Source: Golubevia sp. BC0850 (Eukaryota; Basidiomycota; Exobasidiomycetes; Golubeviales; Golubeviaceae). Taken from it: DNA of 64,000 nucleotides. Below are positions 1-11,100 of this stretch, one piece after another. A model generated the notes under the pieces. It saw only the letters and a list, made by a program, of their open reading frames with translations, was not told the DNA's origin and did not search any database. Positions within the stretch are counted from its first letter, which is position 1. Each line of letters opens with the position of its first letter. Location of the stretch: contig JAAVVG010000013.1 in NCBI GenBank assembly GCA_012976225.1, positions 248,001 to 312,000 of the forward strand, given 5' to 3'. A program made the position numbers and the translations under genes.

Positions 1-99
1 GGAAGTCGGAGAATGCAAGGAGGAGTTAGCTCCTTCTCAAAGCTTCTCTCTGCTCAGAGCTGAACCATCTACTCCCTCTATCCCCCTTTCTTTATCTAG

Positions 100-3000
100 G
101 TACTACGCTGCTCCTACTATGCACCACGCCATTCTCGCTTCTAAGCCAGAAGGAGTCGACGCTAGAACAGCTACCAGCATCAAGATGATTGCCAACGCTG
201 CTGGAGGTTTACTACCTTCTCTAGCCGTCCAGCTCAAAGAGACCTTCGGAGACTGTGCCGTCCTTCCATCTTATGGAATGACTGAATGGTGAGTAGGCTG
301 AATGCGGCTTTTTGTCTTGATCTCATGAGTTTTGAAGCTGACGGTATGCTCCTCCACTTTCTTCCCCTCCCAGTATGCCCATCGCATCTCCTCCTACCAA
401 CTACCAGCTAGATAGGCCAGGTTGTTCAGGTGTTGCTTGTGGTCCGGATCTTTCAATCCGTGATCCTTTTGATCGTGAACGTGAGCTCCCAATCGGTCAG
501 ACTGGAGCTGTCTCCGTCAGAGGTCTTCCAACTTTCTCAGGTTACGAGACTTCCACCGATCCCTTCGAACCTCTAGACACCTCTTCTTTCTCAAGCGAAG
601 GATGGTTCGACTCTGGAGACATGGGTCACATGGACGCCGACGGATACCTCTTCATCACTGGACGTTCTAAGGAGATCATCAACAAGGGAGGAGAAGTAGT
701 CTCACCTTTCGAAGTCGAGGAAGCCATCACTCAAGCTTGTTCGGATAGAGTCAAGCAAACCCTAGCGTTCTCCATCGAGCACACTGTGCTTCAAGAGACG
801 ATCGGAGTAGTCATCGTTCCAGTCCCGAATCAACCTCGTATCGGATTGGCTGAGCTACAGAATCTGCTTCGTTCTCATCTTCATCCTTCCAAGTGGCCTT
901 TCGCTGCTGTCTATATGGACGATCTACCAAAGAATAACGCAGGAAAGCCTCTTCGTATCAAGCTCGGAACTCGTCTTAACATCGGACCTCTCTCTGACGA
1001 CGTCCCACCTCTTCAGAGACACTTCGAAGCCAAAGCTCCAGACAAGAACGTTCCTCTATCCGAACCCATTCCATGTAACTTGGTCTCGGTCGATGTCAGA
1101 GCTGTGGAGAGAGCCTGTTACCGTATCCCTGGAATCGTAGAGGCCGCTGTCAGACAGCGCAAGGATGGTGCTCCAGAAGCTTTCATTCAAGTCGAGGAGG
1201 ATGCCGATTACGATGCTGCAGATATCGATCGAGCTCTAGCTCAAGTCCTTCACGGATACGTGGTCCCCAACCCTCTCCACGTCTTCCGTCAACCTCTAGC
1301 CAAGATCAATGGAAGAATCGACTTCCAGACCATGGAGGACGAGGTTCGTAGACAGAATGCATCTGCCATGTCTCGTACTGCTCTAGTGGTCAGAGACATC
1401 ATCGCAAGACTTCTGGACACTGAAGCTGGAACCATCACTGCCGAGTCGGACTTCTTCTTGCTAGGAGGCAACTCTCTTCTGCTAGGTCGTCTAGTCCACT
1501 TGATTCGTAAGGAGACTGGAGTCAGTCTGGAGGTCTCGACTCTCTTCAACAACTCTACTGTCGCTGGAATCGCCTCTGTCATCGAAGACGAGCAAGGGGG
1601 AGACGATGATGATGATGATGACATGATGGACGGATTGGAAGAGAAGGCCATGCCAAACTCTTTCGCTGGAGCTCATCGCTACGACGAGGACGATGCGGAT
1701 CCAGCCTTCGCTTCTCACGGATATCAACCTCGTAGTCAAAGCCATCCTTTCGTCATGCTCGTTCAGATCATTCCTATCCTCTTCTTCTACCCCTGCAAAG
1801 CCGCTTGGACATGGACTGTCATTCTTCATGGATTGGCTTTCTCTGCCTACTACATCGACGACGTCTTCTGGGAACGTGTTGGAGCCCTGTTGGCTTCCAT
1901 CATCGTCGCTAGGTTCACCTCTCGTATCATCTGTCCTATCACTGCTATCGCCTTCAAGTGGATCGTCATTGGTCGCTATCGTCCTGGAAAATATCCGATG
2001 TGGTCTAACTACCATCTCAGATGGTGGATCGTCAATCAATCTCTCAAGACTGCAGGAAAAGGTCTCTTTTCTCTCACTCCAGCTCTCGAAAAGGTCTACT
2101 TCCGTCTTTTGGGTATGTCTATCGGACACGACGTCAAGATCGAGAAGTACGCCAAGCTAGCCGAATACGATTTGATCACCATCCACGACGGAGCTAGAAT
2201 CGACAAGTCTTTGGTCAGAGGTTTCTGTGTCGAGAGAGACGGATACTTTAGATTGGAACCTATCATCATCGGAAGAGACTGTGTTGTCAACACCTTCACT
2301 CAAATCTCTCCTGGTGCTAGACTAGCAGACGGAACTGTCTGGGGACCTCAAGCCTCCTCTCACGAAGAGCCAAGTTCAGACGCCTATGCTGCTTACAATC
2401 GTACTGCAGCTCCAGCTCCTCATCCAGCTCTCATCGCCTTCATCGGAGTACCTATCGTTCTGGTCATTCAAGTCATCTGCTACGTTCCTTGGTTCGCCGC
2501 CCTCTTCATGCTCTTATCTCAACCTTTCAACTTCAACCACCACGATTCAGTCAAGGGAGTCATCGCTTGGTTCGCTTATCCAAGACGTATTGGTTGGCAT
2601 TATGTTGCTAGAGTCGTCAGAACTATCATGCCTCCTTTGATCAACTTGGTCATTGGTATCATCGTCAAACGTATCTTAGGTCTCAACAGAGAAGGTTCGA
2701 TGAGAAATGCTACTCAATTCGCTCTGCTCAGGAAATGGATCAATGGACAATTACTCTCTCAACCTAACTTGAGAAGAGCTTTCGGAATTCTAGGAACTCA
2801 TTACGAGATGACTTCGGTTGTCTACAGAGCTATGGGAGCCAAGGTTGGAAAGAGAGTCTACTGGCCTGGTTCTGGAATCTACTGTCCAGATCCTGAATTG
2901 TTGGAAATCGGCGACGATGTAGTCTTTGGTTCTAGATCTGAAGTTTTCACCAGTGACAGTATCGGGTTTGCTAGAGTCAGAGTTGGAAAAGGTGCTATGA

Positions 3001-4186
3001 TTGCTGATCGTGTCGTCCTACTACCTGGAACCACTATCGGTAAGCAATGTGTCATGGGATCAGGTGCTTTGGCTAGACGTAATGGTGAGTCTTGATAAGA
3101 GAAGAGCTCGTGGAAATGGATCTTGAGCTGCGAAACTGATTTCTTCTTTCCTTTCCTTCTTCCCTCTTCTCAGGTCACTACGAAGAAGGAACCGTATGGA
3201 TGGGATCCAAGAATGGAGAAGCTGTCTCTTTCGGAAAGGCTGCCAAGGAATCTAAGGAAGGAATGAGCGCAGGAGACGACGACGAGACTATCACTCCTTT
3301 CGGACGTGCTTTCTACAAGCGCAAGGCCACCTTCTTCGTCTTCCCTTACCTCATGTTGGTCGTCATCAACCTCGCCATGGCCATCTTCTCTTCTGGATTC
3401 TGGGCTACCGCTGCCGTCGCTACCGTCTTGATGCTCAACGCTCTACGTAACCAATTTGAATACACCGCCGCCACTCTCTTCGCCGATCATTGGTTCAGAC
3501 CGGGTCTCATCTACGCCTTCATCGCTATCTCTTTCGTCGTCGTCCTGTTCATTCAGATGTTGGTTGCCTTCGCTTGGGTCATCGGTACCAAGTGGGCTGT
3601 CATCGGAAGGAGAAGAGAAGGAAGATACGATTGGGACAAGAGTTCGTATTGTCAGAGATGGCAGTTACACTTGACCCTTCAGCGTCTACTCGGACGTGGA
3701 TTCGGTGGTCACATTCTAGGATGTCTTTCTGGATCTATCTACGCCGTCTGGTATCTCAGAGCTCTAGGTGCCACCGTCGGAAAGGATTGTGCTATCTGGG
3801 CTGGAGGTAAACCTTCGCTTCAATTGACCGAACCTGAGCTAGTCACCATGGGAGACCATGTCTCCATTGATGATTGCTCAGTGGTCGCTCACATCAACTC
3901 TAGAGGTAGATTCAGTCTCAACAAGTTGAGAATCGGAGATGGATGTGCTATGAGGACTGGATCTAGATTGCTATCCGGAGCTAGCATGGAACCTAGGTCG
4001 ATGCTCTTGGAGCACACTCTAGTTGCTTCAGGAGAGATCGCAGAAGCTGGAGCCGTCTACGCTGGTTGGCCAGCAAGACAGCTGAGAACGAGGAAACCGA
4101 GAGCTCCATTTGCTCAGCAAGGAGACTACTCCAACAACAGCTCCTCAATTCAGATTGGGACTCCTGGTACACCGTACTCAAGATAA
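100..4186 (+). CDS. Pls/PosA-type adenylation-carrier-membrane synthetase (5' end outside window)
   Basis: Exons 100-288, 374-3084 and 3174-4186 join in frame; bases 1-99 look like the end of an intron, so the N-terminal half lies off the window. In order: the end of an ANL adenylation domain (SYGMTE at the first junction, GWFDSGD, GRSKEIINKGG, then NNAGKPLR), a second region like the ANL C-terminal subdomain (ending AKINGRIDF, near 1310), a phosphopantetheine carrier domain (DFFLLGGNSLLLGRL, Ser near 1470), an Asp run, then about six membrane segments alternating with three left-handed beta-helix blocks (about 2115-2370, 2840-3230, 3750-4080). Adenylation, carrier, membrane part and three tandem soluble repeats is the layout of bacterial epsilon-poly-L-lysine synthetase, and fungal relatives are known. 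The family activates an amino acid, tethers it as a thioester and joins residues at the membrane. Product and substrate are inferred; the substrate-pocket residues lie mostly upstream. Confidence 0.8.
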
Positions 4187-5269
4187 TCGTAGCACGATCC
4201 TCCTCATCTCAGCGCTCTCGTTTCCTCGAACCAGCAATCTCGAACAATCTTCAACGAACTTTTTCATCTCAATATCTCTCTCATGAAATCATCAATTTCC
4301 TCTCCCAAGTTCCTGCATCATTAATACACTAAGTACGTAGTTTCATCAAACATCTCCTTCTCTTTTTGAGTCGTTCATGTTCTTCAAGCCCTATCTCAAC
4401 TCTTATTCTTTCAACAAACCTTCAAACTCACATCAATCTATTTGCCGATGACTTCAATAATTCTCAAATCTCTTGAAACTAAGAGAACTTTCACGGCTAC
4501 AGAAAATGAAAACCTCAACATCAAAATGAATCCAGGTCACTCAATAATCTCAGTTTCTTTCTTTCAACCCACACCTTCCTTTATTCCTTTCCTCAAGTTC
4601 TCTTTCTATTTCTAGGGTTATTTCACAACTTCAAAAGCAACATCAAGAGACACAATCCCAATTAAGTCTCAAGCTTCCACCTTCTTTCAGATTTCCAAAT
4701 CAGACCACACTCCTTTCTCCTACTCTTTTGTTTTCTTCTTTTCCTTTTCCTTCTCTTTCTCTTGAAACTACCAGAAAATCAACTTCGTAGATCGGCTTTG
4801 ATTTAAAAAAGAATTTCAAACCTCCCCTTTTCTATTCTTTTCTTTCTCAAGCTCTCTTTCCATTTCCTGCCCCTTCCTTCTGACTTAGGTTTATAGTCTT
4901 TCCAGATCTTTTTCTTTTCTTTTTTGTTAAATGTCATCGGTCTCTCTCCCCCCCTCTCTCTCTCTCTTTTCTTCTAGACTTCTTCTCTTTTCCCGTACTT
5001 TCTACTCTCTTGTGAAATTTTGAATCTGTTTTGTTCTGAGTTTCCTTTGACCAGTCTGCGTTGGAATGGGTCGCCTCATCGTTCATCCAGTTCCCTTTGG
5101 AAGCATTTTCGTTTCTCCAAAACGAGAAACCGATTCATCATTACTTCGTTAGCGTCAAAAAACGAGATCCCTCCTCCTTCCGTTGCGACGGCTCCACACT
5201 GAAATCGCATCCACTGCAAAAAGGGGCTTTCTCTTCTTCTTCCTTTCTCCCACCTCCTCAAACAGAAAA
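4187..5269. other. Intergenic, pyrimidine-rich, no gene seen
   Basis: About 1.1 kb between the synthetase stop and the next start. The plus strand is very rich in C and T, with long TC and CT tracts near 4940-4975, as is usual for promoters in this window. Open frames here are short and low-complexity. It probably holds the 3' UTR of the upstream gene and the promoter of the secreted protein. Confidence 0.5.
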
Positions 5270-5974
5270 ATGCGTTTCTCTTTCACCACTCCTTTATTCC
5301 TATTCGGACTCGTCTCAGCCGCCTCAGTTCCAACTAAGAGAGCTTGCGATGAGACTTGCAGACTAGCAGGGTGAGTTCAGTCAATTCTCGGTGTGCTTTC
5401 CACTTCCACTTCAACTTACTGATCCACCTTCTGACTTCTTCTTCAGAGCCAAAGCTTACGTTAAGGCAACTGTCTCGCACAAAGCTTCAGACATCGCAAA
5501 AGTTCCCCTGGCTGAGGACGTGGATCGTTTCGAGTGAGCACTTTTCGTTCCAACCCTTCTGCAGATGCCCACAATTTCCAACTTGTTTTGTCCCTCCAAT
5601 CTACTAGAACTTTCAACGGAAAAGGACCTCTCAACACTGGAAACTCTTCCGAAGAAATCAGAAAAGCTTTAAAGACTGGTCCTCAGGTCTACACCAGTAA
5701 GTTGCTCGATTTCCGAGTTCCCGATTGAGATCCCTTATTATATTCCACTTTACCGCTGTCCTTCATCTTCATTCTCATTCTAGCCTACGGAGTCAAAGAT
5801 GATGAGTATCACTTGGCAGAAAATCAAACCGCCATCGCAAACTATGTTTTGAAGGCGGGCTTGTTGGGAGGTTTGCTACCAATCACTACAGCTAGAGTCA
5901 GAGAATTGTTTGAAACTAATGAAAGCGGTGACATTACTCATATTGAAGCTTTTGTTTTCATCGGATCTGATTAA
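5270..5974 (+). CDS. Small secreted DUF8021-like protein
   Basis: Exons 5270-5370, 5447-5533, 5608-5696 and 5784-5974 give 155 aa. The start has AAAA before ATG. Residues 1-18 form a signal peptide (hydrophobic FTTPLFLFGLVSA), followed by a Lys-Arg site that a Kex2-type protease could cut, then CDETC. The rest reads like the DUF8021 fold of fungal secreted proteins: a helical start (KAYVKATVSHKASDI), a PLAEDVDRFE step, a late strand VYTTYGVKDDEYHLAE, and an ending in which a strand closes with ITHIEAFVFIGSD. Members of this SnoaL-like group are small secreted proteins of mostly unknown role. All four exons join with consistent phase, which supports the model. The family call rests on remembered pattern, not a search. 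Confidence 0.75.
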
Positions 5975-6228
5975 GGATGCATGTATCTAGGATACAAAGG
6001 ACCTCTTTGAATCTTGTATCTGGAAGTCGAATGCGTGTCTCGCTACACTAAGCCGAGAGGCGCTCGAGCGAAGAAAAAAAGTCGAATTTCTAGGGGGATG
6101 GAGAATGCCATGGAGTTTGAAGAGTCTGAAAGAGGTGAAGAGAAGTTGAAGAACTAGAGTCTTGAAGATCCTCATCTTTAGAGCTACTTACAACCGACAT
6201 TGTCCACTAGTCTCTCCTTTGAATTGTT

Positions 6229-7860
6229 CTAAGGATTCATTTGTTTACTTCGATTGATAGTAATCCTGTCTTCCCTTTCTCTTAATTTGATACCTCTCCT
6301 CAAATTTCTCCCCAGAAATGGTTGATTTTCATTCAAGCTTAGCTGACTACTCAGTTCGTTCCTACCCTTGCTCTTCTTGACTTCACTTTGGGACTTAGCC
6401 CAATTAGTCCAAAGTTTCTTCAAGTCTAAAGTCTTTCCTCCCTCTTCTTTTGCTCTAGAAGCTAAAAACTTCCTATGACTTCTAACATCAAAAGCAGTAG
6501 GTAAGAATTCGAAGTCCCCCTGAATTTGCAATTTCCTCTCTCGATAATCTAACAACCTCTTCTTTGAACGTGGAGAAAGTTTCGAAAAGCTCAAAGAATT
6601 TGAAGAAGTCGGAGTCTGAGGTTTCGAGGCAGAAGAATTGTGACTAGAATGAGTTGAAGCTGGAGTCGAATCTCGATTCGAGTCTTGACTTTGACTTTCG
6701 ATTGAATCGATGTGCTTTTTTAAGATTTCAAGTTCAATGTAAGAAAGTTCAGTAGCTTGAATTTTCCATCTTGGGTGACTGTAGATCTGGGTCCCAGATT
6801 TGGTTTCGACGGGTTCAGGTCTTTCTTTGGTATTCTTGGAAGATTTCTTCGATAGTGACTTGATTGCTATTGATTTTGAATAATTGAAAGGTCGGATTCT
6901 AACCATCAAGACGTGACTTTCAGGAAAGGAAGGCGGATGGAAAGTCTCTAGATTTTGATCGTCTAGGTTGGGAAGGAAAGAATAAGACTCTGACTCTGAT
7001 TTCATTGACGATAATCCTTCTCTGATAGAGAGTTTTGTAGGTTTCGTAACTTGAGATCTTGAAGGTTTTGATTTCGAAGCTTTGACCTTTGTTGAAGTTA
7101 AAATGTTGGACCTTTCCGAGACGAGACTTGAGTCTTCCTCCACCGAACCCCCTGTCCCATCTACCCTACTACTTCGAAGAACCGTTTCTCTTTCTTGTTT
7201 GATAGGAATTCTTGTTGGTTCACTCCAAGGATGGAGTTGGAATTCTGACTTTGGGGTGATTAAGTTAGAAGAAGAGGAGGATCGAGAAGGAGAACGTCGG
7301 CCTTCTCTCAGAGTTGATATCCGGACCGTAGAGTTGTTACAAAGAGAAGGACTATTATGCAGGCTTAACGCATAACGATGAGGAAGGTTTGGCTGATAAT
7401 GAGGATATTGAGGATGATGAGAAGGATGCTGTTGGTTGGTTGAATATGATATTTCTCCCTCGATCGGATAGTAACCCTCCGTTTCTTCTCTTCGATAATA
7501 TGGATCGGATTCATTGTAATACTGTTGAGGATGATAATCTGCATGATGCTGTACATGTAGATTTGATTGAGCATACCTCGGATCTCGTTCCATCTCTCTC
7601 TCTTCAATTCCTCCAGGCCACCAAGCCTGACTCTCTGCAGGACCATGAGAGTAATCCATGTCAAGATCTGTTCCTGTCCGATTCTGATCTCGATTCGCTA
7701 GCCATTCTTGATGTTGCTGCCATGAGAGTTGAGAAGCAGAACCGTGATGAGCTTCTCCTTCTCCTTCTCCTTCTGGATCTGGATCTGAATCTGAAAACTG
7801 AGGTCCATTGGGTTGATTGTGATTGAGATGGGGATCGTTAGATGATCCAGGCTTGTTCAT
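6229..7860 (-). CDS. Unrecognised, largely disordered protein, 543 aa
   Basis: A single open frame runs from ATG at 7860 to TAG at 6229 with no intron needed. The first half is rich in His, Gln, Tyr, Ser and acidic residues (repeated PDPEGEGEGEA near the start, many HPQ and YYN pairs) and looks unstructured. The second half has a more ordered stretch, SHVLMVRIRPFNYSK, then WKIQATELSYIELEILKKH, and a basic helical ending with LDLKKLWTNWAKSQSEVKK. No signal peptide or membrane segment is seen. The basic end and SP/TP sites would fit a nuclear protein, but this is a guess. It converges with the secreted-protein gene (254 bp apart) and diverges from the next gene, with 294 bp between the start codons. 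Confidence 0.6.
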   Translation of the reverse strand: MNKPGSSNDPHLNHNQPNGPQFSDSDPDPEGEGEGEAHHGSASQLSWQQHQEWLANRDQNRTGTDLDMDYSHGPAESQAWWPGGIEEREMERDPRYAQSNLHVQHHADYHPQQYYNESDPYYRREETEGYYPIEGEISYSTNQQHPSHHPQYPHYQPNLPHRYALSLHNSPSLCNNSTVRISTLREGRRSPSRSSSSSNLITPKSEFQLHPWSEPTRIPIKQERETVLRSSRVDGTGGSVEEDSSLVSERSNILTSTKVKASKSKPSRSQVTKPTKLSIREGLSSMKSESESYSFLPNLDDQNLETFHPPSFPESHVLMVRIRPFNYSKSIAIKSLSKKSSKNTKERPEPVETKSGTQIYSHPRWKIQATELSYIELEILKKHIDSIESQSQDSNRDSTPASTHSSHNSSASKPQTPTSSNSLSFSKLSPRSKKRLLDYRERKLQIQGDFEFLPTAFDVRSHRKFLASRAKEEGGKTLDLKKLWTNWAKSQSEVKKSKGRNELSSQLSLNENQPFLGRNLRRGIKLREREDRITINRSKQMNP

Positions 7861-8154
7861 GAACTTTCCAAAGCTGAATTTGAATTGAGAAGGCGACTTG
7901 GAAGAGAATCAGTCTGGGATGGTCTTCTCTTGGCGACTGCTGGATATGAACTTACAAATCATGAAAAGCGACGTCTATGACTTCATCTTGAAGGTCTCGA
8001 TTCATCAGAACGTCGTTTCTGAAGGCTTCAGAATCGAATCCTTGGATGGTTTTGAGGGTAACCTGCTAAACGCGATGAACGCGAAGTCTTTGTCTCTACC
8101 ATCAGCTCCTTTCATCCAAATCCGCTCTAATTACTAATTGAAGAAGTGATTCAG

Positions 8155-11100
8155 ATGGGAACGCCATCACCATTCGGATCTTCCTGGGCAGGCTATTCTC
8201 CTTTAGGTCTTGGATCACCATCTCACACTTACATCCGACCCAAATCCAATCCTTCCACTTCCACTTCCACTTCCAATCATCAACCTTCATCAACTTCGAC
8301 TCCAACTTCAAATTCAATCTCTAACAGGCTTTCAACTTCAGCTTCAAATTCTCGTCTTTCCAATTCAACGATCGCTCAGAGACCCAGCGCTTACGATCAA
8401 TTCGATGAAGCAGAATGGATAAATGATTTAGGTGGAAGGATCAGACAGGTTCTCAATTCTTCAAAGGGAGAGAGTGGAAAGTATAGATTGGCAAGAGGAA
8501 GAAGGAGTAGTGTGAATAGTAGCATCTTCACTGCTAGTCCAAGTAAGAATCAGGTTGGTGGATTTGAAGGAGATGATTCAATAGATTTGAATCCTGGCCC
8601 TTCTTCCAGAGTTTCTAGGTCTCCTTCTATAGATCAAGATCCAGAAGGGAAAGGAAAGGGGAGACAGTTATCAGATCAAGAATGGTTGGAGAAGGCTCAA
8701 AGAGAATATGAAGAGAAACAGGAAGCTAAGGGAAGGGAAAGGGAAAGAAAGAAGATGGAAGGTAGAGTTGAAGTTAGTACTCAAACTGTGCAACCTCAAG
8801 GTACTACTCAGCAGCTTACAGATGAATCGTTTCAAGTTGGAAATACTTTCGATTTTAATATGGATGGAAATGGTGAAGGTGGATCGCTGAGAAGGCCGGT
8901 TATCGAGGAGATAGATCCTAATCAAGAGAGAAAGGAATCTAGTACTCAAGCCACTGGAGCTTCTGCTGTTAAACAGGATTCAAGCTCGAGAACAAAAGAG
9001 AAATCAGATCCCTCAGTCGAAAGAGCTCATCTAGCTGCCAAAGCTGTGGAAGAATTTTTGAGTGGTGGTGGAATTCAAGATAAAGATCATCAACCTTTAA
9101 ACATTTCAGAAGCTTTCTTGGGAGTAGATCAAGATCCGAATTCATCGAAAATATCAAAATCTCAAGATTCCGAAGATCAACCACAGAGTGGAAATCTAGC
9201 TGAAGGTCACATCAAGCCTACCTTCCAAATCCCAATTTCCCAACCCAAATCGCAAGAACCTTCAGCTCCTTCCTTCGTTTTCGATCCTATCATAGCTTTC
9301 TCTCAACTTCAAGCTTCAACATCATCTCAATCTCAACCTTCAACTAGAGAAACTCTGGGAGCCGATCCAATTGGACCATCGCAGCTCTTTAGACAGATTC
9401 AAGAAGCTAATGGTGGGGTTCTGGATATCGAGAAGGTGCTGATGAGCAGACAAGGATTGAGTCGAGAACAAGCTGAAATAGATGGAGATGAGTTGATCGA
9501 TTATGATGAGGACGAGGATGAGGTCGAAGGGGATAGTAGAGCGAAGATGATCGCGGTGAGTTGGGAGTTTCGATTCTCGAGGGGATCGGGGCTGATCTTG
9601 AGCTTGGTGTGTGATCTTCATTCCTCCCTCGAGATTGACTTACGATAGGTATCTCACGCATATATTCATCTTCTGTCCCTCCCCTTCGATTTCTTTGCGT
9701 TGCTGTTTCTAGGAAATCCACAACAATGCAATGTTTGGAAACCCAGACGGCGATGTCGAAGAGTTAGAAGACGATTCTGATGAGGAAGAAGAAGTGAAAG
9801 GAGAAGTCTATGAAATCTCCGATTCTGAAGAAGAAGAAGGAGGTCAAATCGTCTCCAAAGTCTCAAATCAAGAAGCAAAACCTCATCCAGACTCAGTTTT
9901 CGACGAAGAAGAGGAACAAATCTTAGCATTGGATGACGAAGCTGAAGAAGTGGCAGAAGGCGAAGAAGAGGAAGAGGAAGACGTGGAGTACGATACCGAT
10001 GGGAATGAAATTGAGATTGATTATGAGGAGGAAGGTGAGCCTCAAGGTCCTTGGGATCACCACTCTCATTTTCAACAAGGCTCGAATCCTGATCAACCTC
10101 CAAGAGGAAGCAAGAAAGAAGATGCTATCGTCTTAGACGATTCAGATGATGAGAATGAGGCTCCTCCAACACCTCCAAAAAGACAAGTCCAATCACAACC
10201 CTCACTTCCATTTAGATCTCAAGCCCCTTTCCAGCCTCAGTCTGGATCTCAACAACGGTTCCCTTCGTTCTCAAATCCTTCTCGAGAACAGGAAGTCATT
10301 GTTGCTTCTCAAGACGATGAGGAAGAAAGTCAAGAGGAATTGGAATTTGACGATGAGGAGGAGGAGAAGCCAGTGAACGAGGATGAGGACCGCTATCAGG
10401 AGGACGAAGATTGGGAGAATGGAGGTCGAGAAATGGGCGGTTCTTCGAATTGGCAACAAGATGCTGAAGGTCAAGAGGCTCCCATGCTACCTCCTCCACC
10501 TCCCCCGCCTGCATTCCTTCCATCAACAAATCCAATAGACGACCTTGAAATGAAAAAGGAAGATCAAATCGGTGATCCGGCAAGAAATGAAGGGAACGAG
10601 AATGGGGATAGCTCTTTCGAAATCATCGAACCACCATCTCATCAAGATCGAAATGAAGCAGAAATACTCAGCTCCTCTCAAGCTGAAACACTTCTTCTGG
10701 GTAATCCGGAGCAACATCGAAACGGAGCTACAAATCAAGAGGAGGCTCTATCCCTACCGACCGGTCCTACCTATAATGTCTCAGACGAGAAAGTTGGAGG
10801 CGAAGCACTTGTTGCTCTCGGAGTTGGAGTACCTCTCAACGAGACCAATTCTTCCGCACTACGATCTACTTCTGGAAATGGAAGTTCTCTTCAAAAAGAG
10901 TCAACCTCAGCCTCAGCTCCAACTTCTGCTCCTCCAGTTTCAGCTTCTCATCCAGCAGAAGCCCAGACTGCACCTGCAGGAACAGGTCAAGCTCTTTTGG
11001 CTCTCAAAGCTGTGGTCGGTGAAACAACTCCAAAGTCTCCAGTGGGATCTCTAGTTTCAAACAAAGGAGTCTCTCCTACCGGAAGCTTGGTTGGTAAGTC

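Noticed and set aside
1289-2640. Overlapping open frames on both strands inside the synthetase gene
   Set aside because: They shadow a strongly coding frame; their Ser- and Asp-rich products reflect the complement or shifted codons.
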